This document shows positions 1 to 11,800 of a stretch of 64,000 nt of DNA, piece by piece. The notes beneath the pieces were generated by a model that made no database searches, was not told the DNA's origin, and worked only from the letters and a program-made list of their open reading frames with translations. Position numbers and translations under genes: made by a program. How positions within the stretch are numbered: position 1 is the first letter of the stretch; every line of letters starts with the position of its first letter. Where the stretch lies: positions 620,001 to 684,000 of the forward strand of contig RCTD01000001.1 in NCBI GenBank assembly GCA_014898415.1. Direction: 5' to 3'. The DNA is from Stromatinia cepivora. Lineage: Eukaryota > Ascomycota > Leotiomycetes > Helotiales > Sclerotiniaceae.

Positions 1-1
1 T

Positions 2-842
2 CCAGAAACATTACCAAGATTGGTTATCGCCAAAGCAGCTGCAAAGAATCAAACCGTTGATGAGCAAGAAGCTGCCATCTTGACAACCAAACTCAATGTT
101 CTCCAAGAAATGAAGTTTATCACGACCATGACATTCAGAATTATGTTCACGGAGCCAGTTGTTTTATTCCTTGGCTTGTACAATGGTTTCGCTTACGGTA
201 TCCTCTTCTTGTACCTCGATGGAGTATTTGATGTTTTCGTCGTCAACAACGGTCTCTCTTACATCGGTGCCGATCTCACGTACCTCAACTTCGTCGTCGG
301 AGTAGTCGTCATGTTCCTCTTCGTTCCGGTTCAAACTTGGTTCTATGCGAGAGATCGTAAGAAGCATGGCATCAACCGTCCAGAAGCTAGATTCCTCACT
401 TCTTTGGTTACCGTCTGGCTTTTCCCAATCACACTCCTTTGGTTCGCATTCACCTCTGATGGAAGCGTATCCTATTGGTCACCAGTTGTCGCTGGTGGTG
501 TTCTTGGTTTTGCAGATCCGTTATTGTGGCTCAGTATGCTTAACTACATTACTGGCATGTTTTCCGTCCATCCTTACCCCTTACATCTCGCTAATTTAAA
601 TTCCTCATTCAGACTCGTACCCCAACGTCGCCGGTGCCGCAATCGCAGCTTTCCTCATCCCCTCCTTCGCTCTCGCAGCAGGTCTCGCCCATCTCGGTGT
701 CCTCATGTTCGATAACATGTCTACGAAATGGGCTATGGGTACTATTGGATTCATTAGTATTGGTCTCTGTGCATTAATTTACTTTATTTATTTCTTTGGT
801 GCAAAAGTAAGATCAAGATCGAAGCTTGCCAGAAGATTTTAG
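2..842 (+). CDS. MFS transporter, C-terminal part (5' end outside window)
   Basis: The reading frame is already open at base 2, so the N-terminal half lies outside the window. It begins with PETLPRL, the loop motif that follows TM6 in fungal DHA1-type drug/H+ antiporters of the major facilitator superfamily. About six hydrophobic segments follow, for example VVLFLGLYNGFAYGILFLYL and LNFVVGVVVMFLFVPV. A 58-bp intron at 555-612 joins LNYIT to DSYPNVAG, a motif expected before the last helices of this family, and the protein ends KLARRF at 842. The intron uses a GC donor (GCATGT), which is unusual but restores the conserved frame exactly. It is a plasma-membrane exporter of drugs, toxins or metabolites by family; the substrate cannot be told. 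It runs toward a gene-poor repeat region. Confidence 0.88.
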
Positions 843-1810
843 ATGCATGCATGTATGAAATGATGGATAGATAAATGTATGTTAGAACTTGGATTGATTG
901 GATATTGTGTATTAGATTTTGCTTTGCATTGTATTGGGTCGCGTGGATTGGGTAAAGGTTCTTTGGCGGGTGCGTGTTTTTGAACATGGATTATATGAGA
1001 CTCATGATGTATATCATTGGTATGTTTTACGGTATGTTGTACTATATATTATATGTTTATGCATAGATGATGGATGATGGATAATGGACTTGGACTTGGA
1101 ATCAGAAGGCTGGAAGTTTTCCTTGATTTTCGTTTATTTAATACCCTGTTTTATGGCACGAGAAGATTTTGTAGATTCCACAAGTTTATGAAGCGGTATA
1201 TGTACCTAGGTATTTTGTACCTAGATGTTTTGAAATTTGATGGCCTGGGCGAGGAGAGGAGAGGGGATTAATACTGAGGAGGGTTAAGGATTGTTGCGGG
1301 GATTAAGTGTTTGGATTGTACTGTGATGTGATGTGGGTTGGAGGGGGAGAGGGGAAAGGAGTCAGTATTCAATATACATACACAAGCCCCAAAACAAGAA
1401 TAGGAAACTACCCAGTCGGTGAAAGAAGAGAAAATAGAAAGGAAGCTAGCTAAGAGTGATTTCTCCCCGAGATCTTCAGCATATGAATCGAAGTTTTATA
1501 AAGATTAATTTCTGTTTTATCATCACAAATATAAACACAATCACAATAATCAAAAAGTTAGTAGAATCTCCATCATATATTTTCTGATTATTATACTATT
1601 AATAAGGTTCCCCTGCCTACGCTGTCTTTTCTCAATTTCAATCTTCGAAGCGGAGAACTAGGGATTTTTTGTTTTGTTTTGTTTTGTTTTATATAGTAAG
1701 TGCTGTTTCTGTATTTGCAATATGTTGGTTGTAGGGGATGATGGGATTTATAATTTGTTATGTTATATCTTGTTATATTATTGTGTGGATTGTATTTGGG
1801 GGGATGAGGG

Positions 1811-1852
1811 GTTGGTGGTTGGTGGTTGGTGGTTGGTGGTTGGTGGTTGGTT
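1811..1852. repeat. 7-bp tandem repeat (GTTGGTG), about 6 copies
   Basis: Six near-perfect head-to-tail copies of GTTGGTG. It lies 58 bp before the larger minisatellite. Confidence 0.9.
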
Positions 1853-1910
1853 ATTGGGTATGCTGTGTGGTAGTGTGTATGTATATATAAGGAAGGGGTG
1901 GATTACGGAT

Positions 1911-2079
1911 ATGAGGAGATGAGGAGATGAGGAGATGAGGAGATGAGGAGATGAGGAGATGAGGAGATGAGGAGATGAGGAGATGAGGAGATGAGGAGAT
2001 GAGGAGATGAGGAGATGAGGAGATGAGGAGATGAGGAGATGAGGAGATGAGGAGATGAGGAGATGAGGAGATGAGGAGC
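1911..2079. repeat. 8-bp minisatellite (GAGGAGAT), about 21 copies
   Basis: An almost perfect array of an 8-bp unit over 169 bp. The unit is not a multiple of three, so it is not expected to encode a stable peptide. The open frame across it on the minus strand is an artefact of the repeat. Copy number is likely to vary between strains. Confidence 0.95.
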
Positions 2080-2203
2080 AGTGTTTTGTTACGCATAATT
2101 ATAATTTATTTATATCGACTGCGGATGGATATCGATGATATTTGAGCTATCAACAAGGTAGGTAGATAGGTGTGCACGGGAAAGGAGTTTGATTGTTAGA
2201 CTT

Positions 2204-2226
2204 GGGGGGGGGGGGGGGGGGGGGGG
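2204..2226. repeat. Poly-G run, 23 bases
   Basis: An uninterrupted G run preceded by ACTT and followed by TTAAAG. It could form a G-quadruplex and is also a common sequencing-error site. A shorter run of 16 G lies at 46636-46651. Confidence 0.95.
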
Positions 2227-3141
2227 TTAAAGTGAATTAGCAGTGGTTCTATTAGGAAAAGGAATGAAAATGAAAAATAAAGATGTTTCTATTCCCTAGG
2301 AATGGGACTGGAAGAAATTACTTGTAAGGGTAAGCTATAAGGCAAGATAAGATTCACGAGTAGCTAAGGGGAGAACCTCAGAGGGACAAGGATTAGAAGT
2401 TTATCTGCACATGAACTAGCTATAGCTCACTATCTTTGTACCATATCCTTTATCTGGGGCTGTATATTATCAGGCTCATTCAAACAAGCAAAAGTAATAT
2501 TAAATGCTCGGCTTGGACTACCTATCTATTGATCTATTAGAAACCAACCTATTTATGCTGACAGTTCTTTTGTGTTTGTGCGATACTTTTCGAATGATGA
2601 TGACAAAGTGAATATTTAAAGTGGAAGAGATACTTTTTATCATTTTGCTTTCTATTTACTACTTAATAACATAAAACAATCTCTGTATGAAACAACTTAC
2701 TATGAAAAACTCAATATTCACAACTCTAAGTAGCTTGAGGTTTCAAACCAGACTATCCAGCCAATATAATTTTGTGTTTCACTCTCCACGAAACTTTAAC
2801 TTGGTTCTTCCCTTGCTTGTTCCAATCTTCTAAAGAACTAGACAAAGAAACCAATGTATTCGAGGCAATACAATGAATTGTTCAAAGGTTTTTTGTCCTC
2901 TCCTTTATTAAGCGACGTTGTAAGAACAATCAAATTGTGTACAATGCAGATATGTAGACCAGCGACGATATGTGCCATTATGAAAAGAAGAGGAACAGGG
3001 ATTGAACATTGTATAAGGTAGAAAGTTAAATAGCATCGTTATCTCTGCTATGAGCTACCCCAATCATTCGAATCCATAACACTAAAGCTCAAAAACTCAA
3101 AAACTCAGAAACTAATATATTTCTAAACTTCTATAGCAATC

Positions 3142-3780
3142 ATGCAAGATACAATCATGAAGGATATCGCTATGGAGGATAACTTTATAGAGGAGATTGT
3201 TATGGATGATATAATGATGGAGGATATAGAACTGGACGACGCAGTCATGGAGGATATCATCATGGAGGATACTATCATGGAGGATACCATTATGGAGGAT
3301 AGATTTATGGAGGATATATATATGGACACCATAATGGAGGATATAGACATGGAGGATACAATCATGCAAGATGTAAGTACACCCTCCTCCTACAAGCTCT
3401 GGAAAACCAGCGAGAAAGCCCACTTACTCCACCTCTACTCCGTACACGGCATGATCATCGACGCCACTAGCGGCCGCGCCCACGCCAGCCGCGCTACGCA
3501 CACCAGCGTCGTAAAAGACATGATCCAAGAAGCCCGCAAGCATCGACCAGCAGGTGAGTTACACCGAACAGATCCGTGGCCAGCTAGGAGATATAGCATC
3601 AAGGTTACACGCCGAGTGGCGGAGGAATGGATCAGAGAAGAACGTCTGGTTGCTGACGAATGGTTGAAGGAACGTCTCCCGACTTATGAGATGGCTTTAC
3701 GAGCTATTATCAGGAGTGAAGAGATGAGAAAGGCGAAGGATGAAGCGGGAAGATGGATTCTGGCTTCAAGTGACAGGTAG
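3142..3780 (+). CDS. Hypothetical protein with N-terminal MED-type tandem repeats
   Basis: A single-exon frame of 212 residues from an ATG at 3142. Residues 1-75 are an acidic array of units such as MEDTI, MEDII and MEDRF, encoded by a roughly 15-bp ATGGAGGAT-containing repeat. Residues about 80-212 change abruptly to a normal-looking charged helical sequence with GC-rich third codon positions (KLWKTSEKAHLLHLYSVHG; later WIREERLVADEWLKERLP), which argues for real coding. I recognise no domain. A GTAAGT at 3373 could be a splice donor exactly where the repeat ends, so the repeat exon and the helical part may be spliced differently than read here. No function can be assigned. Confidence 0.5.
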   Translation: MQDTIMKDIAMEDNFIEEIVMDDIMMEDIELDDAVMEDIIMEDTIMEDTIMEDRFMEDIYMDTIMEDIDMEDTIMQDVSTPSSYKLWKTSEKAHLLHLYSVHGMIIDATSGRAHASRATHTSVVKDMIQEARKHRPAGELHRTDPWPARRYSIKVTRRVAEEWIREERLVADEWLKERLPTYEMALRAIIRSEEMRKAKDEAGRWILASSDR

Positions 3781-4527
3781 GTACACTTAAAGCAGAATTT
3801 AAGGGGATGAATCGTTTTTCCTTCAAGAAACCTGTTCCTGAAATTATTGATCTAACTGATGATTAGATCGACTCTCAACTTTCTTTCTTAACCCGTGCTT
3901 TCACGACTCTTACTTAGGCTGGCCCTAGTCAAACTTTGCGAAATACTTGCGAATTGTATACCAGATTGAAAATAGAATTTCTTTATAAAAACAAACTTTT
4001 GTGCCAATAGAATTAATTGATTGGTGATTGATAAAACTTTATGATAGAAATTAGCTACTAGCTAGTCTTATAACCGTTAATGAATACAGCAGAGTCTGAA
4101 TACCAAGAGATTTTTACTTTACTTTTAGCAACAATCTTTTCTTGATCTTAGACCTTCGCTGGACAGTGTATCGAATAGTCCTTAAATTCTTCACTCAGAA
4201 ATCCCATCACGAAATTTATCATCACAACGAGAACCGGTTCCTTCATTTCGTGATACTCATCATCGTAATTTTAATTTATATCATCCACCTCAACTCATTT
4301 CATTTCATTTCAATTCATGCCACACCATAAACACATAAACGTTCTCCCAAATCCCTCATGCCGTGTCGCATCCACTCCACCCTTTGAAACATACAGTGTA
4401 TTCACAAGCACACAACAAGAAACCTAAGTAGAAGCACAAACCACCAACAGGCATGATAATATCAACATAGACCCAAAACGCCTATTTTCATATCTTGAAC
4501 ATTTCATCGTCTCTCAAGTTCATGTGG
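3781..4527. other. Intergenic, 3' flanks of convergent genes
   Basis: Lies between the ends of the MED-repeat gene (plus) and the condensin gene (minus). It is AT-rich, and the only open frame (4142-4330) has no coding character. Confidence 0.6.
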
Positions 4528-7500
4528 TTACTCGACTGTTATTTCTGCTGTTGGATCCTTCCTAATATCCAATTCCATTAAACCTTCTTTCTTCTCAATG
4601 ACAAGACCCTTCTCATTAGCCAAATGTAACAGACAGATAAAACAATAACTGGTTGAGATATCATTCATGACTTGTTTTGGGTATACAGCCTGGAGGTTTT
4701 GCATGACTGTTGTGAATTGGAGGGTCTCGTTTTCATCAGTAGGCAATTTAAGAGGTGGTGCGGGGAGACGTGATGTGGAAAGTGAGGTATCCTGTTTAAT
4801 TTTATGTTAGTGATAAAGTTTGGGGTTGAGGTACAGGGTATCAGGAACTCACAGGTTGTTCAGGCTCACTAAATCCAATACCCTTCCATAATTCCTCTTT
4901 CAGTCTCCTCACATCAACCTTCTTAGCGACCCTAGCATATTGCACATATTCAGGTCTTAATCTTCGACTTTGCGTAACCAATTGTGTACCGAAAGCGCCC
5001 TCTTCACCATCAACACCTTGAGGTCCGGCATTTAATATAGCGGTGATACCATTGATACCACCTGCACCTTGTCCTTCAGCTCCAGGTGAGAACTGTTCGC
5101 GTGCATCAGCGAATTCCATATCATCATCATCATCCATACCACCCGGCATTGCCAAACCATCATCTTGGAAGAAATTGGCATCGTAATCTCCATGAGGTGG
5201 AGCTTCATCCTCCAATGTGTGAGCGGGTTCTTCTTTTCGTGCCCAATAATCTTCACCAATTTCGCCTTCAGGAATGTCATCCTCCTTCTTTTGACCGAAA
5301 GTTCCAGGTTTAGCTCCGAATCCAGATTTTCGACTACCCATTCTAGCTTTGGGCTTAAGGAAAAGCCGTAACAGCTGTTTGGAGTTAAAATGCTTATCAT
5401 CGGGAAGAAGATTCCTCGTTTTAGACTTCCAGTCTTTCTTTGGGAGAGATATCGTAGCATTGGTTGCTGCATGTGTGTAGATTGTTTCAGCTAGACTAGC
5501 ACTTAAAGGAGACATGAAGTCAATTTCGAAAGGCTCTTTCTCCTTGCGAATCTTCGTAACTGCTGGTTTGTTGACGTCTTTGATCTTTCGTATCCTCCAA
5601 TGCTCAGGGCCGGCCCAATTCTTTTGCAAGGCCTCGTCGAAATAACTTAAAATATCGTCATGACCACCTTCCGTCTTTGATCCACGGTCAAGAGAAATAA
5701 CGTACTCGCCGGTCTCAGGGTCGAATGAACCAGCACGTCCTTCTCCATCCTCGCCATCGCCACCATCATTGTCGTATCCTGCATCGTGAACTCGCATTCG
5801 TGGTTCGATCGCGGCGTCACGAGCCCAAGCTTCGCCACCTTCACCAAATCCAGCATCATCTGGAATATCGAAGTTTCCGAGGAGGCCATCATCGTCGTCA
5901 TCAAATCCAATTGGGTTGTCATCATCGAGGAAAATGCCCGACCTGTCACCTGCCCCATTGTCTTCTGTCTTGTCTTTCTCTTGTCGCCAATCTTCCGGTG
6001 CCTTTAGGAACGGGATGTCCATGGAACCAGAAGGATCTCCAAGGTCGAAATTTTTCAATGATGGACAAATATCCTGTTCTTCAAGGAAATCCAAGTTTGG
6101 GAAAAACTTGACACCCAAAGCTTCCACATCTATCTCCACATCATCTTGATCCTCGTCCTCATTCTCATCATCTTTTAGCGTAACATTTGCCGATTCTAAA
6201 ACTTCTTCCTGATCCTCTTCAATGGCATCATCCTTTCGTCTTCTGCCCCGTCCTTCTGCTGATGTGTCGCCTACATCATCACTACTGTCAAAAACTATAC
6301 GTCCTTTAGAATCGATAGAGAGATGATTCAAGAGAAGGCCTTTGGCTCCGCCCTCATCAAAATCTGCAGATGCTTTTTTGAATAAAGGATCAACAGAAAA
6401 CTCGAGTTCAAACTTTTTTAATTGTAATGCTGAAAATGAAGTTGCGAGAGTCGCTTCTGATGAACGTTGAGTCTGAATTTATGATTAGCTACGGTTTTCT
6501 AATGCATGTAAGTAATAATGATGTGCTATGTTCGAAATCGACATGACTTTTGCCAAGTAGAGTGAGTTGTTGCAATTCGTGTGTTGTGGTTTAGTGACTT
6601 GACGAATGCAAAGAGTAAGAATTAGATCACCAAACCACAACATCTTTAATCACTGATAAACCAATAATAATATATTAAGGTTCAATAATTCTCACTAAAG
6701 CAATTGCAAGCAACAAAAATATTTGTTAACCCCTTAGCTGCGAGTATAAGTTAGGAGGAAAGTGTGGCACAAGGCCCCACCTCGCAATATTGCAGATTGA
6801 TGTGGTTGAACTGTGCCGACCCTCATTTCCAGTCCACTGGATTTCTTCCTCTGTGGAACAAGAGATAGAGCAAAATTGTAGGACCAAAAGAACATACAAC
6901 AGTGGGGATTCGCTGGTGGTCACCCACCCAACTACTAATCCACCGATCTGAAGCTTGTGTATGGCAGAGCGGACGGGATGCCCAATTCTCTTCAGTCTAT
7001 GGTCGTATGTGACGGAGAGCATCTCATCTCATATTATATTCAGATGAAAGTCCCTCATCTCCATTTTCTCAAAACATGCCACTCGGCAAAAGGCTTAAAG
7101 ATCCCCATTACACTCCACCAGTATGCAGTATGCGGTAGATAAATAAGAAGTAAACATAATCCTGGTTCGCACTGAATGCCATTTTAAACATCTCAACTAT
7201 GAGACTTCACCAGGTCTCAAAACGCTTGTACGCAGGCTGAGAAAATTGAAAGCAACTGTGGATGCGCTTCAGACGTACCCTTTTCTTCGCCTTCTTCCTG
7301 ACAACTCCATCTTCGTCTTCTACCTCTTCTTCGCTCTCATCACCTTCACCCTCACCTTCCTCATTCTCGCCCCTCTTCTTTTTGTTGTTCCCGCTGTCTG
7401 CTAATCCACTCAAAAGTTTGCCGGTCTCTGTAGCCACACTGTCGACTCGACTCGTATAAATCTTCACACATCCATCAAGAGTGTAACTGGCCTTTTGGAA

Positions 7501-8110
7501 ATTGACCCCATCACCTTCCTTCAAAAGTGACATATCATGGAAATAATCAATCAGCGCAAAGTTCCAGGAATTCGCAGCATTGATCTTGTTGTCTGTCGCC
7601 ATCTTCATCCATTCTTCGAAATTTGCGAGAATTGGAACACGCTTCATGGGGGTTACTGCGTTTCCTCCCACCATCATAACCCCGCCATCGAGTTCATTCT
7701 CTTTCCCCATCCGCCCTGGGGTTCTGTGGTTTGACGATGGCGAAGAGCTCCCTGCTCGATCGAAATTCACCAGTTTTCGTGGAGTCGCGGCTTTTTTGAT
7801 TTCGTTCATCTGAGTTTCGTGGTGGGCATTTCTTGATTTTAATCGCCTTGCCTTTTCTTGCGCATCATCATTGAGAGTCAATTTTACTGGCGACGTATCG
7901 TTCAAAGGTACTCTATTTCAAGTCAGTAATGAAAAGCCTCATTCTACACAGCGCGCAAACGTAAAGTATCACATCTGCCAAAGATATGGACTTCCAAACA
8001 CCATAGCAACCAGGGAAATCATACTTCACGGGGGATTTTGCGGGAGTTGGTAAAGAGCCAGAAGCAACTCTGCCCCTACTCGCATTTCGATTTTGTGCGA
8101 CTCTAGGCAT
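4528..8110 (-). CDS. BRN1: Condensin complex subunit 2 (Barren/CAP-H/Brn1)
   Basis: The kleisin subunit of condensin, which bridges the Smc2-Smc4 heads for mitotic chromosome compaction in the nucleus. Four exons can be joined: 8110-8025, 7912-7279, 6472-4853 and 4791-4528, giving 867 residues, the usual fungal size. Introns are 112, 806 and 61 bp. Exon 2 carries the conserved N-terminal kleisin block (VPILANFEEWMKMATDNKIN, then NSWNFALIDYFHDM). Exon 3 resumes with SFSALQLKKFELEFSVDPLF and GGAKGLLLNHLSIDSKGRI, both diagnostic of Barren. The C-terminal winged-helix part (CFICLLHLANEKGLVIEKKE) is in exon 4. Acidic linkers (DDDDDGLLG) lie between. The start MPRVAQNRN is the first ATG of exon 1. 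The 806-bp second intron is exceptional for such a fungus and contains a 5S rRNA gene. The gene is divergent from the exchanger gene across 722 bp. Confidence 0.95.
6892..7010 (-). rRNA. 5S ribosomal RNA gene, nested in condensin intron 2
   Basis: On the minus strand the sequence starts ACATACGACCATAGACTG and contains GGGCATCCCGTCCGCTCTGC, then GGATTAGTAGTTGGGTGGGT, then GACCACCAGCGAATCCCC, and ends CTGTTGTATGT. These are the conserved blocks of fungal 5S rRNA in the right order. Length is 119 nt and the two ends pair (ACATAC with GTATGT). A T4 run (CTTTTGG) just downstream fits a Pol III terminator. Single, scattered 5S genes are known in Neurospora and relatives. It is on the same strand as the host gene, so Pol II must transcribe through it. 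The loop after GACCATAGACTG differs slightly from the usual fungal sequence, so a pseudogene cannot be excluded. Confidence 0.9.
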
Positions 8111-8832
8111 ATCAAAAAAATAAAAATTGTCGTGATAAACAAATCTGTTGCAATAATGTTGAGTTTAAGAAGTTTGTTTATTTTCATTATTTACGTTTAG
8201 CAGGGACAGCGGGGACAGACTTGCCCAAACCCCGATGTGAGTAAGAATAACCTCAGGTATTAAAGAAATGGCTTACATAAGGTCAAGCACCTCGGGAGCC
8301 GGCACTTTTAATGGGACTGACTGCATGGGGTTGCTACATTCATCGTGATAAATCCAAGGATTATCGAGTTCTTTATAATTCATTTACAGATTCACAATCA
8401 GATAAATATTGAGTAAGAGAATATACCCTTTTCATTTTAACACAACACCAATCTCTCATTCCTAGAGCTGCAAAATTCTCATCCCTCTCGATACTTTTCA
8501 CCACAATGTAAGATTAGCCCTTTTGCCATTGATCGCTCTTATCAGTTTTATCGATAACCTTACCTACTTTTTGTGCTAGTTCTGAAGTCAAGGTGGATTC
8601 GTACGCTTTGCCATTTGACCTTATGACGACGATCCCTTTTACTGCCGGAATCTCCTTTTAATGATTCGCACCATACATTAATGAGCTCTGGATAGTTTAG
8701 CTAGGTTACGACTTCGAGTTTTTGCCTTGTGCCATAGGGCCTTTTTCTTCTCATGAACTATTGATATTTTTACCATTGTAATCGCACTTCTCCGACTAGA
8801 GTTTTAGGTTCAAATCAGATCATGCATCAAGC
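8111..8832. promoter_or_regulatory. Shared divergent promoter region, condensin / exchanger
   Basis: 722 bp between two divergent start codons. No ORF or RNA gene is visible. It presumably holds both promoters and 5' leaders. CTTTTC/CACAA-type pyrimidine tracts near 8430-8505 could mark a start region, but no specific site can be named. Confidence 0.5.
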
Positions 8833-11800
8833 ATGCATCGAACATCCTCCTCTAAGATGTCATCCCGCTTACCGACACGATCCAAATACAACTTTCGAGC
8901 TTTCTATCTCACCATATTAATCATCTCATCATTAGCTGTGATAAGTCTTGTTGCAGACCAGAGTGCGAAACATCGTCATGGTTCTCAATATGGCGTGGTA
9001 CAAAAACGAGCATTGGATGCGCTGGACAGTGGGAGACTTGTGAAACGGGATGAAGAGGTTTGTGGACACCAAAAGCTATGCAAAACTCTGTACTAAATAT
9101 CGGCGTTATAGTGTCGTCTTGTCCACCATGCCGAGGACAAATGCGGATTCATACTAGAAAATTGTCCCGATGAAACTGCTGGGCTCCTAAATTACCTTTC
9201 GCTTTACTACTGCAAATTACCAAAGGCCCAACCTGTGGCTTTCACCATTCTCATACTATGGCTTGGATTGTTGTTTTCGACGATTGGAATTGCAGCGAGC
9301 GATTTTTTCTGTATCAATTTATCAACAATTGCGAGCATACTGGGGATGAGCGAAAGTATGGCGGGCGTTACATTTCTAGCTTTTGGTAACGGTAGCCCGG
9401 ATGTATTCTCGACGTTTGCTGCAATGAGTTCGCATAGTGGCAGTCTTGCGGTAGGTGAGCTCATTGGAGCAGCCGGATTTATTACTGCAGTTGTCGCAGG
9501 GTCGATGGCTTTAGTTAGGGAGTTCAAGGTTGGGAAAAAGACATTTGTGAGGGATATTGGTTTCTTCATAGTTGCAGCAAGCTTTAGTATGGTGTTTCTT
9601 GCGGACGGCGCTCTTCACCTATGGGAATGTTTTGTGATGATTGGGTTTTACCTTTTTTACGTGGTAATAGTGGTTATGTGGCATTGGTACTTGGGGAGGC
9701 GACGACGTCATCGTGAAAGAGAAGCTGCAGCTCGTGGCCAGTACTTAGCAATGACAAACGAAGAAATAGAGGTCACTGAAGAAGATGGTGGCGATGAAGA
9801 TGCGCCAGCAGGAGAGAGGGGCTTCCGTGGTAACGAAGATTTCGCGGCATTAGAACGTGGCTCTAGTCCTCATCCTCGAGTACCAGAAGACGAAGACAGT
9901 GATGAGGATGGAGATGAAGGTAGGCACATTGCTGCTGAGGTGGCTAGCAGTATGCGAGTAATAAGAGCATCTGGTAGCCGCAGGAACACCATAACTCCAA
10001 TTCGCCCTAGTTTGGTGGGTGCTCTAGAGTTCAGGTCGGTTCTATCATCATTACAAAAGTCTCGGGGCTCCCATGGCCCACCTATAAATCTACGACGATA
10101 TTCAGACGACCCAACGGCATCACTTGATCAACTTAGAATATCGGCAACAACATCGGCTCCGGCATCGGAATATGCCTCGAGTATAAATCCTATTGAGAGC
10201 GACGATAACGATACGGAGCGGTCTAGGCTAGACCCCAAGCGTAGTAGAGCGGTCTCTTTAAACGCTGCGTCAGCCCTCAGAACCACTGACCCTTCCGCAT
10301 TTACTATCGCACATGTGCCAGATATTGGCATTGTGGCAGCTACTCCAACTTTTCCACGGCTGTTAGATGTGCCATCTGCAACTAGCAGCCCCGCTCCCAA
10401 GTCGCCAACATTATCCATCTCGCCCCCTCCCCCTCTCGATGGATCACAAAATGACAAACTGTTCAGAAATAGCGCACCGCGTTGGAATGATGATTTGTTG
10501 GCACCACCTGGAAATGACTCTCCAGCAGTATCACCCCGACAGCCCCGTTCTCCAGACCTACAACCTAAGATGTCACCTACGAATTCTAATAGATCGCGAA
10601 CAGTACAACGACCTCAACTTCAAATCCCGACTTCATCGAGGGATAGCTCGCGAACTCGGATACAATCACCCATATTACCATTTCCTCTGTATATGGATTC
10701 GCCAGTGTTCATGTCGGCAGCTAGCTCTAAGGCTCCAAGTATTATGCTACCGGATTCGGAAATTACGCCCGAATCAGTCAATTTGGAGCATGAGTTGTAC
10801 TATACGGAAAGGCCAATTAGGTGGTGGCCATATCGCATATTACCCAGCCCACAAATCGTACTTTCAGCTTTGTTTCCTACACTATGTACATGGAGAGACA
10901 AGAGTGGATGGGATAAATTTATTAGCATCATCTCGGCCCCTAGTATCTTTCTTTTGGCAATCACACTGCCGGTGGTCGAATCTGAATCCAAAGATGAGGA
11001 CGAAAAGATAGACTTTGTTGAAGAAAGAAGGGAATCTGGCACATCAAGGAGAAATACTGGCCCGGTATTGATCCCGGATAGCCCATCACTGGTCTCGGAA
11101 GCAGACCCCGAATGGTCACAATACCAATGGAGTCGACGGAACACCCAGCCCGAGGAATATCTTCGTTCACCTGTTTCGAATTTCAGTCAACAAAACACTG
11201 CCGCAGTAGCAATCTCGGCCGAGAGTCATCATCCTCATTCTCGTCCAATTCCAATGTCATCCCCCAAGAGAATCAACTCGACTCACGAGGATGTAATGCA
11301 TAGTGGGCCTGGAGTAGAGCATTCTAGAGGCTGGAACCGCTGGCTTGTCGTGCTTCAATTGTTTACAGCACCTATCTTTGTGGTGTTGATATTTTGGGCT
11401 AATAGTGACGATGGTGACTTGAAGTCGCTCACACACCTGGTTTTGTTTTCCCTTCTCGGGTCTTTAGTAGCGATTGCCATTCTCGCACTAACAACCACCC
11501 CTTCGAGGCCCCCCAAACATCGTTTCTTGCTTTGTTTCCTTGGTTTCGTCGTCGCTATTGCTTGGATTTCCACTATTGCCAATGAAGTTGTCGGAGTTCT
11601 CAAAGCATTTGGTGTTATTCTAGGTATCTCAGATGCAATACTTGGCCTTACTATCTTTGCCGTTGGCAATTCATTGGGAGACCTCGTCGCCGACATCACG
11701 GTAGCTAGATTAGGATATCCCGTTATGGCACTGAGTGCTTGTTTTGGAGGACCGATGCTGAACATTCTCATCGGCATCGGTGTCAGTGGTGCATATATGA

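Larger units (their letters stand above)
843..3141. other. Intergenic, repeat-rich, no gene seen
   Basis: No convincing coding sequence. It holds the 3' flank of the MFS gene, a TTTTG run near 1669-1691, a 7-bp GTTGGTG repeat, an 8-bp minisatellite and a 23-base G run (the last three listed separately). Open frames here are read-through of those repeats. Confidence 0.6.

Noticed and set aside
1851..2096. Repetitive ORF (ISSSPHLL) on the minus strand
   Set aside because: Pure translation of the 8-bp minisatellite.
5725..6149. Overlapping plus-strand ORFs antisense to condensin
   Set aside because: Shadows of the acidic-repeat coding sequence on the minus strand.
6726..7022. 98-codon minus-strand ORF inside the condensin intron
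   Set aside because: It is read-through of the 5S rRNA gene; the sequence is explained by conserved rRNA blocks.
8785..8830. GGTTCAAATCA resembling a tRNA B-box
   Set aside because: No matching acceptor or anticodon stem could be folded around it, and it sits in the exchanger leader.
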